From: Actinomycetes bacterium
GTDB lineage: Bacteria > Actinomycetota > Thermoleophilia > RBG-16-64-13
Length of the DNA: 64,000 nt
Assembly (NCBI GenBank): GCA_024637095.1
Contig: JAGXFV010000028.1
Span: 62,001 to 126,000, forward strand
Direction of reading: 5' to 3'
The position numbers and the translations under genes are program-made. Of the stretch, positions 57,911-64,000 are shown piece by piece. The notes beneath the pieces are model-generated. The model was not told where the DNA came from and did no database searches. It saw only the letters and a program-made list of their open reading frames with translations. Numbering within the stretch: position 1 is the first letter of the stretch; each line of letters starts with the position of its first letter.

Positions 57911-59431
57911 TCAGTTCGCACTCTCCCGATCCGCATAGAGCTTGGCATAAGCAGAGGCCCGTGTCGGGTCGGGCCGGACCAGTTCCCCCTCGTGCCGCAG
58001 GCGTGGCTCCGGCAGACCCAGGGCCCGCAGCGCCACAACCGCCGCACCGCGTAGAGAAGCCTCTGGCACCGAAGATACTCTGAGCGGGCGCCCCAAGCCG
58101 TTGGCCAGCAGCCGCAGCCAACCGGGCGAGCGGGTGGCCCCTCCGGATAGCACCATTTCTAAAGGCCCGGACCATCCTTCGAGCTCTTCGATGCTCCGCC
58201 TGAGGCCCAGCACGGCGGCCTCGAGCAACGCCCGCAGCAGCTGTTCGGCCGTCGTGTCGGTACGAAGGCCCGAGATCGAACCGCGGGCCTTCACCGGCCA
58301 GTGCGGACTGCGTTCCCCGGCCAGGGAGGGGTCTACCACCAACCCATGGTCACCGGGCCGGCTGTCACCAAACACCTCTGCCACCAGGTCGACGCCCTCG
58401 CCCAGCGGCCCCTGCTGCCGAGCGGCTCTGGGATCGCGGAGGGCCTCGAGGAAGAGGACCCTTCTCCCCCAACCAATCAGATTGCCGGCGTTTGACCGGG
58501 CGACCCCAACCACGGCGCGGTCTTCCTCCAGCAGGTAGGCAAAGAGGGCCCGGGGCAACGGCCTGCCCGCGCGCTGGGAAAAGGGAATCACCACCCGAGC
58601 AGCCGCGCTGGTGCCCACGGTGAGGCCGGCTTCGCCGGCGCAGGCGACGCTTCCCACCACGGCCGCGCCTCCATCGCCCGATGCGGGGGTCCAACGGGCA
58701 TTTCGGAGGACCGGCCACCGGTTGGCGAACGGCTCTCGCAGCCGAAGCTCGGAACCCAGATACAGACCGTCCCTGACCCGCGGAAGGGTTTCGGGGCGCA
58801 ACTCGAGCAGGCGACACAGCTCCAGATCCCACCCGCGGCGCGACTGGTCGTAGAGGCCGCTTCCCGATGCCATCGAGGGAGAGGCCGGCACTTGGGGACC
58901 AAACCAGCGGATATGCAGGAACTCGCCGAGAGAGGCCCAGCGAGCCACCCTATCGAACACCGCCCGTTCTTCCTCGCGCAGCCGAAGCAGACGGGTGGGT
59001 GGGAGCGCCGGGTGAATCGGCGCGCCGGTGCGGTCGTGAAGAGCGTCGAGATCGGAAACCCGCGCCCGTAGACGCAGCGCCTGGGCCACCGCCCGTCCGT
59101 CGAACCAGGTGGACAGGGCCGTCAGCGGGTTCCCGTCCCGGTCCAGGCCCACCAGGCCGTGCCAGGCACAGGTCAGAGCCACGACCTCGGGAGCCTTCTC
59201 CCCCAGGATTCCTTCCGCGTCGGCGAGCGCCCTGTCGAGCAGCCTCTCCACCTCTGCCGCCAGCAGGTCCGCATCCGCAGTTCCGTCCGGGCGGACGGGC
59301 ATGCCCGCGCGGAGGGCCCTTTCAAGAGGCTGGGCCTCCTCGCCGAAGAACTGAACTTTGGCGTTGGTGGTCCCGACATCGATGGCCAGGACGATGCAGG
59401 TATCCTTATGAGGCGACTGTCCGTCAATCAT
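57911..59431 (-). CDS. FGGY-family carbohydrate kinase (gluconokinase/xylulokinase-like)
   Basis: 506 residues. N-terminal ASKHA phosphate-1: VLAIDVGTTNAKVQFF near 14, LTCAWHGLVGLDRDGNPLT near 85, C-terminal adenosine motif MVLSGGATRSPGWLRLLANGLG near 430, and ASLRGAAVVALRALG near 468. It phosphorylates a sugar or polyol of unknown type; the N-terminal pattern is closest to gluconokinase. Single gene. Confidence 0.87.
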   Translation of the reverse strand: MIDGQSPHKDTCIVLAIDVGTTNAKVQFFGEEAQPLERALRAGMPVRPDGTADADLLAAEVERLLDRALADAEGILGEKAPEVVALTCAWHGLVGLDRDGNPLTALSTWFDGRAVAQALRLRARVSDLDALHDRTGAPIHPALPPTRLLRLREEERAVFDRVARWASLGEFLHIRWFGPQVPASPSMASGSGLYDQSRRGWDLELCRLLELRPETLPRVRDGLYLGSELRLREPFANRWPVLRNARWTPASGDGGAAVVGSVACAGEAGLTVGTSAAARVVIPFSQRAGRPLPRALFAYLLEEDRAVVGVARSNAGNLIGWGRRVLFLEALRDPRAARQQGPLGEGVDLVAEVFGDSRPGDHGLVVDPSLAGERSPHWPVKARGSISGLRTDTTAEQLLRALLEAAVLGLRRSIEELEGWSGPLEMVLSGGATRSPGWLRLLANGLGRPLRVSSVPEASLRGAAVVALRALGLPEPRLRHEGELVRPDPTRASAYAKLYADRESAN

Positions 59432-59451
59432 CGCTCGGAGGCCTACCCCGG

Positions 59452-59757
59452 ATGAGCTCCCTTTTACGCCGCTTCCTCGATCTGCTCAACGGCCGCCGCG
59501 AGGGAGACCACCTGCTCTTCAAGACCACGCGCGCACCGTTCCAGGCGCCCGAATGGGCGGCGGGCCGGGTGGTCGTGCGGGAAGATAGCACCTTCGTAGT
59601 CACCCGCTGGGTAGAGCGGGGGCGCATCAGCTTGTCCCGAGGGGGCTCTGTCCACGAATGGGAGGTTCGCGGGGTACCCGCTTCTGAGGAAGAAATCTCG
59701 GCCGATGTGATCGACGAGGCGGAGCGGATTCTTAGAAGGCGAACCCGGGACGAGTGA
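59452..59757 (+). CDS. Small protein of unknown function
   Basis: 101 residues from ATG 59452, with CGGAGG at 59436-59441. Charged, with a central beta-like region (EGDHLLFKTTRAPFQAPEWA; GRVVVREDSTFVVTRWVERG) and a C-terminal acidic helix (SADVIDEAERILRRR). No family recognised. Its stop lies inside the first unit of the 15-bp minisatellite. Confidence 0.6.
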   Translation: MSSLLRRFLDLLNGRREGDHLLFKTTRAPFQAPEWAAGRVVVREDSTFVVTRWVERGRISLSRGGSVHEWEVRGVPASEEEISADVIDEAERILRRRTRDE

Positions 59758-59818
59758 GCCCGGGACGAGCGAGCCCGGGACGAATGAACCCGGGACGAAT
59801 GAGTCCCGGACGAATCTC
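59744..59818. repeat. 15-bp minisatellite, 4-5 units
   Basis: CCCGGGACGAGTGAG and variants at 59744, 59759, 59774, 59789, with a degenerate fifth at 59804. It lies across the stop of the preceding gene and runs up to the stop of the convergent 3D-domain gene. Each unit is 15 bp, so it stays in frame. CCCGGG makes each unit partly palindromic. Confidence 0.9.
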
Positions 59819-61022
59819 AGTCGTAGACCGTTACCGTCAGGTGTTTGATGCCCCAATCGAGCGCCTCGTCCCGCGAGGGGAGCCACACGTCGACCACATT
59901 GCCCTTGACGGCAGAGCCGGTATCCGCGGCGATGCCCTCGCCGTAGCCGGGCACGTAGAGGCGGGTTCCCAGCGGGATGACCCTCGGATCGACCGCGATG
60001 ATGCCGTAGCCTACGGGCATTCCCGTAGCGGTGGTTCCCGGTAGTGCGTATGCGGTGACCTTGGCTTCTATTTGCCTGCCACCGCTACGCGGCGCTCCGG
60101 CGCTCACCGGATTCGACCGCACCGTTCCCTCGGAAGCTGCCGGGGGCGCCTTCGTGCCGGAATCGCCGTTGGTGGAACCCGCGCTGTTTGAGCCGCCTCC
60201 GGAATCGGCAGCCTGCTCGGAGTCCGCGCGCGAATCGCCGCGTGCAGCCACCTGTTCACGGTTGAGGGTGGCCATGCGCTCCCTCGCTTCCTCCACCTGG
60301 GTCCGTGCCTGCTCCAGCCGGCCTCCGAGTTCTGCGACCAAAGCTTCCTGTTCCGAGGCAGACTGTGCCAGCTCCCGGCGCGACTCCTTCAGCGACTCGA
60401 GGCTTTTCGCCTCCTCGGCGCGCAGGCTCTCCAGTTCAGCCACCGCCCGACCTTCCGCGTCCCCTTTCGCCTTCACCTCGTCCAGGAGTTGGGCCTCGCT
60501 GTCCACCACGCGGCCAAGCAGTCGGGCCCTTTGGAGCAGTTCCCCCAGGTCCTCGCTGGTGAAAAGCAGCTGCAGCCAGCCGACGCTACCCGACTTGTAA
60601 CCCTCTCTCAGCCGATCCGCCAGGCGGGCCCGCACGGCCCCCGCGTCTTCACGAGCCTGCTCCCGCCGACCCGCCGCCGCCTCCGTTGCTTGCTCCAGTT
60701 CGGTCACGCGGGCATCGACTGCCGCCGTCCGGTCCTCTGCCGCCTGGAGGCGGCCTTCCAGAAGCATCAAGCTCAGAGAGGCCTGATCCTTCTGCGCATC
60801 CAAATGCTCCACCCTGCTCTGCGCGGCGGCCTCGTCGCTCGGCGCCGCGAGGGCGGTGGGCGGAGCGCGGAGCAGCCAAAGGGTTCCCGGGAGGACCACC
60901 AAGGCCGCAGCGACGAAAAGCAGGGTGAGTCCTCTGGCCCCTCGCCTGACCGAAACGGCCCAACGAGGGGATGGCGAAAGCGAAGGGAGACCGGGATTTG
61001 CCGCGAGGCGTAAGGAAGACAT
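59817..61022 (-). CDS. Exported coiled-coil and 3D-domain cell-wall protein
   Basis: 401 residues from ATG 61022; the Shine-Dalgarno is weak. One N-terminal TM/signal segment (GLTLLFVAAALVVLPGTLWL), a long coiled coil to ~255 (VEHLDAQKDQASLSLMLLEG and on, CwlO-like), a disordered Ser/Gly/Ala linker (~265-310), then a C-terminal 3D domain: GYGIIAVDPRVIPLGTRLYV, GYGEGIAADTGSAVKGNVVD, VWLPSRDEAL. The 3D domain carries three conserved Asp residues as in YocH/Rpf2-type peptidoglycan lytic enzymes. Confidence 0.86.
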   Translation of the reverse strand: MSSLRLAANPGLPSLSPSPRWAVSVRRGARGLTLLFVAAALVVLPGTLWLLRAPPTALAAPSDEAAAQSRVEHLDAQKDQASLSLMLLEGRLQAAEDRTAAVDARVTELEQATEAAAGRREQAREDAGAVRARLADRLREGYKSGSVGWLQLLFTSEDLGELLQRARLLGRVVDSEAQLLDEVKAKGDAEGRAVAELESLRAEEAKSLESLKESRRELAQSASEQEALVAELGGRLEQARTQVEEARERMATLNREQVAARGDSRADSEQAADSGGGSNSAGSTNGDSGTKAPPAASEGTVRSNPVSAGAPRSGGRQIEAKVTAYALPGTTATGMPVGYGIIAVDPRVIPLGTRLYVPGYGEGIAADTGSAVKGNVVDVWLPSRDEALDWGIKHLTVTVYD

Positions 61023-61060
61023 TGAATGGTGAATGGTATCAAACCCTGGACGAAGGCGAC

Positions 61061-61095
61061 AAAAACGGCCGGCCCGCGAAGCGCGGAGCCGACCG
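61061..61095 (-). terminator. Intrinsic terminator after the BON-domain gene
   Basis: Minus strand: CGGTCGGC ... CCGCG-CTT-CGCGG ... GCCGGCCG, then TTTTT. A long GC stem with one bulge and one mismatch, placed 24 bp after the BON gene stop and before the 3D gene start. Confidence 0.82.
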
Positions 61096-61118
61096 TGTGC
61101 CTAGCCCGAGTGGTACCG

Positions 61119-61682
61119 CTACCTCTGCAACCCCGAGACCTCGTCCCGTTCGTTATGGGCTTCCAACTGGTTGTCCACTTCCTTGACTCCGCGGATGGAA
61201 TTCGTGGTCGATAACACCTTGTCCATCTCATCCTCGAGAACGGGTCCGCGAAGGGTTACTTTGCCCTCGAGGGCCGAGACTTCGAGCGAGCTGACGTTCG
61301 ACGCCACCCGACCGAGTTCGGAACGCACCCGCCCTACCAGCGTGGCGTCGTCCACCGGCTCGTCGGACATCCGCGCCTTGGTCTCGTGCATCGCGCCCTG
61401 GGCCACGTTGCGCATGTGCTTGGATTCGCCCTGGGCAAAATCGCCGGCATCGCTGCGATATTTGCCGAGCTTGTCCGTCACAAACGAGCGCCGCCTGGCG
61501 CCCCGGCCGGGATCGAGGAAGTACATGAGACCGGCGCCGAGGGCGCCTCCAAAGAGGTAGCGCGAGAAACGGCGAACAAGCCCCGGCTTCTCCTCGTGGC
61601 GCTTATCGTCGTCGCCGCGCAGACCGAACAGACCCCGGACAACCCCGGCCATGCCCAGCCACTTGAATAGAGACTTCTTCAT
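61119..61682 (-). CDS. BON-domain protein with membrane-proximal glycine-rich segment
   Basis: 187 residues from ATG 61682, with AGGAAGG upstream. N-terminal basic segment (KKSLFKWLGMAGVVRGLFGL), a possible TM (YLFGGALGAGLMYFLDPGRG) around 45-65 with a YFLDPGRGARRRS motif common in actinobacterial membrane proteins, and a C-terminal BON domain (VGRVRSELGRVASNVSSLEV, then EGKVTLRGPVLEDEMDKVLS, near 118-165). BON domains bind membranes or lipids. Adjacent to the cytochrome-b5-like gene. Confidence 0.82.
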   Translation of the reverse strand: MKKSLFKWLGMAGVVRGLFGLRGDDDKRHEEKPGLVRRFSRYLFGGALGAGLMYFLDPGRGARRRSFVTDKLGKYRSDAGDFAQGESKHMRNVAQGAMHETKARMSDEPVDDATLVGRVRSELGRVASNVSSLEVSALEGKVTLRGPVLEDEMDKVLSTTNSIRGVKEVDNQLEAHNERDEVSGLQR

Positions 61683-61728
61683 GTTCAAAACACCTTCCTG
61701 TGCCGCTTACCCGTGCAGAAGAACTGAG

Positions 61729-61971
61729 TCAATCGCCCGCCAGTGTCCCCACCACGGGGAAATCTTCCATGACCTCGTCCCGGTGTGGAGCGATGCCCAT
61801 CGATTCGCTGAGATCTCTCCCGGCCAGATGCTCGGATTCGTGTTCCCCATCCGACCACATGAAGCTGTCGGTCACGTCGTAGACCTTACCTTTGTAAGCC
61901 ACGTAGGCCTCGGCACCGTCCCGCCCGTCGTACTCGGCCAACTCTTCTTTGGAAAAGACCCGATCGGCCAT
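61729..61971 (-). CDS. Cytochrome b5-like haem/steroid-binding protein
   Basis: 80 residues from ATG 61971. The pattern FSKEELAEYDGRDGAEAYVA, then YKGKVYDVTDSFMWSDGEHE and EHLAGRDLSESM, matches a small cytochrome-b5-like domain, with His in GEHESEH as a possible haem ligand. Function unknown; it may bind haem or hydrophobic ligands. Single domain, no signal peptide. Confidence 0.85.
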   Translation of the reverse strand: MADRVFSKEELAEYDGRDGAEAYVAYKGKVYDVTDSFMWSDGEHESEHLAGRDLSESMGIAPHRDEVMEDFPVVGTLAGD

Positions 61972-62168
61972 AGAACCCGCTCCCTTTGTAGTTCAAAGAC
62001 ACCTCAATTGATTCCCGTATTGGATAGCAGCAAACAGTTTGGGGCACGACGCCCTGGTCGATGACGTGCCGCCACGAGACTGGAGAGGCTTGGGTCACAG
62101 GCGCAAAGCAGGCTGGGGCCCGAGGTGCAAATGCACGCGGCCGCGTGGGGCCGATTGCCATCCGCCGG

Positions 62169-63968
62169 CTACTCGGCGCCGCGCTCCTTGGCGGGTGCGC
62201 ACGGCACCTCGCGTAGGTTGAAGGCTGAGTCGATCAGCGACACGTGAGTGAAGGCCTGCGGGAAATTGCCCAGCAGGCGTTTGCCGACCGGATCGTACAT
62301 TTCCGAGAGCAGATGGAGATCGTTGGTCAGCGAGAGCAACCTCTCGTAGAGCTTGACCGCCTCGTCGAGGCGACCCATCAGCGCCAGGCAGTCCACCAGC
62401 CAGAAGCTGCAGGCCAGGAAGGCGCCCTCTCCTGGGGGCAGGCCGTCGATATGCTCCGTGTCCTGCTGCTCGTAGCGGAGCACCAAGCCGTCCCGGCAGA
62501 GCTCCCGCTGGACCGCTTCGACCGTCCGCTCCACCCTGGGGTCGCTCGCAGGCAGGAACCCCACCAGGGGGATCATCAGCAGGGCCCCGTCCAGCCCTTG
62601 GGACCCATAGAACTGGGTAAAGATACCCCGCTCTGAATCGTACCCCTCGGTGCACACCTCCTCGTGGATCTGCCTGCGCAGACGCTTCCATTTATCCACG
62701 GGGCCTTCGAGCCCATAGGACTCAACCGCTTTGACCGCCCGGTCGGCGGCGACCCAGGCCATAACCTTCGAGTGGGTAAAGTGGCGGCGCGGCCCCCGGA
62801 CCTCCCAGATGCCCTCGTCGGGTAGCTCCCAGTGGCCCTCGAGGAAGTCCATCAGGGCGCGCTGGACGGCCCACGCATTGGGCTCCGGATCGATTCCCCG
62901 GTGCCGCGCGTCGTGCATCGAGTCCATCAGCTCGCCGTACACGTCGAGCTGGAACTGATCAACCGCCCCGTTGCCTATCCTCACCGGCTGAGCGCCTTCG
63001 TAGCCGGAGAGCCAAGGCAGCTCCATCTCCGGTAGACGACGCTCCCCTGCCGGCCCGTAGAGGATCTGCAGGTCACTGGGGTCTCCCGCGACCGCCCGCA
63101 CCAGCCAATCCCGCCAGGCACGCGCTTCGTCGACATAACCCCCGAGCATCAGCGCGTCCAGGGTGAAGGTGGCGTCGCGGATCCAGCAGTAGCGGTAGTC
63201 CCAGTTGCGCACCCCGCCCAGCCGCTCCGGTAGCGAGGTGGTGGGCGCCGCCACGATTCCCCCGGTGGGCGCGTAGGTCAGCGCTTTGAGAACCACGAAG
63301 GAGGTCTTGACCACATCCTCCCACGGGCCCTCGTAGGCGCAGCGGTCGTACCACTCCCGCCACCAACCCTCGGTGTCCGCCAGGGCCGCCTCTGGGTCGA
63401 CGTCGGCAGGCGGATGGTGATGGGAGGGGTACCAAGTGAGCACGAAGGCAACCCGGTCCCCCGGCTCCACCGCGAAGTCCGCCTGGTGAACCATGTCCGC
63501 GGACCTGAGCTCGATATCCCCCACAAGCCTCAGCGCGTTCGGTCCGCCGATGGCGGTCAGCGCCTTGCCCTCGCGCCTCACCCAGGGCACGGTCTTACCG
63601 TAGTCGTAGCGAGGGTTGAAGAGGGTGTGCATGGGGACCCGGCCCTCGAGTCCCTCCACGATCCGCACCACGTCGGGCTCTTCTCCGCGGGGAGGCATGC
63701 AGTCGATCAGCCGAATGAGGCCCTCTTCGGTGCGCATCTCGGTCTCGAGGATCAGGGTTCCCCGGCGGTAGCGCCGCTCGACCCAGGTCACCTCTCCCCG
63801 AGGTCGGATTTCCCAACGGCCGTTGTCAGAGGTGCCCAGGAGCGAAGCGAAGCAGGCTCCGGAATCGAACCGGGGGAAACAAAGCCAATCGATGGAGCCC
63901 AGTTTGCTCACCAGGGCCGCGGTCTGGGTGTCGCCAATCAGCCCGTAATCCTCGATGGGAAGTGACAC
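62169..63968 (-). CDS. GH15 family glucoamylase/trehalase-like enzyme
   Basis: 599 residues from GTG 63968, with AAAGGAGGAGGA upstream. N-terminal beta-sandwich (IEDYGLIGDTQTAALVSKLG; DWLCFPRFDSGACFASLLG) followed by the (alpha/alpha)6 barrel: TSLPERLGGVRNWDYRYCWI, then RDATFTLDALML near 240-272, and EGAFLACSFWLVDCLALMG with the catalytic Glu near 520. Actinobacterial GH15 proteins of this kind are often trehalases or glucodextranases. It probably acts in trehalose or glucan degradation. No signal peptide is visible, so it is cytoplasmic. Confidence 0.9.
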   Translation of the reverse strand: MSLPIEDYGLIGDTQTAALVSKLGSIDWLCFPRFDSGACFASLLGTSDNGRWEIRPRGEVTWVERRYRRGTLILETEMRTEEGLIRLIDCMPPRGEEPDVVRIVEGLEGRVPMHTLFNPRYDYGKTVPWVRREGKALTAIGGPNALRLVGDIELRSADMVHQADFAVEPGDRVAFVLTWYPSHHHPPADVDPEAALADTEGWWREWYDRCAYEGPWEDVVKTSFVVLKALTYAPTGGIVAAPTTSLPERLGGVRNWDYRYCWIRDATFTLDALMLGGYVDEARAWRDWLVRAVAGDPSDLQILYGPAGERRLPEMELPWLSGYEGAQPVRIGNGAVDQFQLDVYGELMDSMHDARHRGIDPEPNAWAVQRALMDFLEGHWELPDEGIWEVRGPRRHFTHSKVMAWVAADRAVKAVESYGLEGPVDKWKRLRRQIHEEVCTEGYDSERGIFTQFYGSQGLDGALLMIPLVGFLPASDPRVERTVEAVQRELCRDGLVLRYEQQDTEHIDGLPPGEGAFLACSFWLVDCLALMGRLDEAVKLYERLLSLTNDLHLLSEMYDPVGKRLLGNFPQAFTHVSLIDSAFNLREVPCAPAKERGAE

Positions 63969-64000
63969 TCCTCCTCCTTTGTGCCCTGCTTTTTGGGCGC

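Noticed and set aside
1-64000. CRISPR array
   Set aside because: No regularly spaced 25-40 bp direct repeats; the short repeats seen are tandem duplications or 9-bp iterons.
1-64000. rRNA operon
   Set aside because: No 16S, 23S or 5S signature sequence was found; only one tRNA gene is recognisable.

Overview
This window comes from a high-GC bacterial chromosome. The housekeeping content points to a Gram-positive lineage, most likely a deep-branching Actinobacteriota, with a high-GC Firmicute as the alternative. On the minus strand between about 25.7 and 55.9 kb there is an almost unbroken run: tilS-hpt-ftsH-folE-folP-folB-folK-nadA-nadB-nadC-coaX-dus-greA-lysS, then mcsA-mcsB-clpC-radA-disA-carD-PIN/TRAM-ispD-ispF-(CDF)-gltX-cysS-rlmB-yacP-sigH. 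It combines the Bacillus/Clostridia order (mcsA-mcsB-clpC-radA-disA ... yacP-sigH) with the actinobacterial order (lysS, coaX, fol genes, ftsH, hpt, tilS), so it looks like an ancestral arrangement. CarD and DisA occur in both lineages. Taxonomy is inference; no rRNA gene is present.

Region by region. 0-1.6 kb: the tail of a crotonase-like gene, then a CobW-type GTPase with a His-tailed partner. 1.6-6.0 kb: a three-gene glycolate/D-lactate oxidase operon (glcD, glcE, glcF). 6.1-10.5 kb, minus strand: an ATP-grasp ligase, a CocE-type serine hydrolase and a nucleotidyltransferase whose 5' end looks frameshifted. 10.5-13.1 kb: glmM and a left-handed beta-helix GlmU-like protein. 13.3-14.1 kb: an MNT/HEPN toxin-antitoxin pair.

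14.37-24.71 kb: an integrated mobile element bounded by a 15-bp direct repeat, one copy of which is the 3' end of a tRNA-Thr(UGU) gene. It has a large serine recombinase, a divergently transcribed sigma-like zinc-finger protein, a small AlpA-like HTH protein, a P4/D5-type primase-helicase, a 260-bp iteron cluster with an AT-rich core (probable replication origin), a second small excisionase-like protein, a terminase-small-subunit-like protein beside a decayed HNH gene, and a terminal cargo gene that fuses an EVE-like domain to a nuclease-like domain. There are no capsid, portal, tail or large-terminase genes. The order integrase / regulator / primase / ori / terS / cargo resembles phage-inducible chromosomal islands, so I read it as a probable phage satellite in a high-GC Gram-positive host carrying a candidate modification-dependent restriction gene. 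This is the most interesting part of the window.

24.9-25.6 kb: an exported protein with an SLH segment and three CxxCH haem sites. 25.7-55.9 kb: the conserved run above, including an McsB homologue that has lost the kinase signature residues. 56-64 kb: an AcuC-like deacetylase, a ferredoxin with its own promoter and terminator, a small unknown protein, an FGGY sugar kinase, a small protein followed by a 15-bp minisatellite, a coiled-coil/3D-domain cell-wall protein, a BON-domain protein, a cytochrome-b5-like protein and a GH15 glucoamylase/trehalase-type enzyme.
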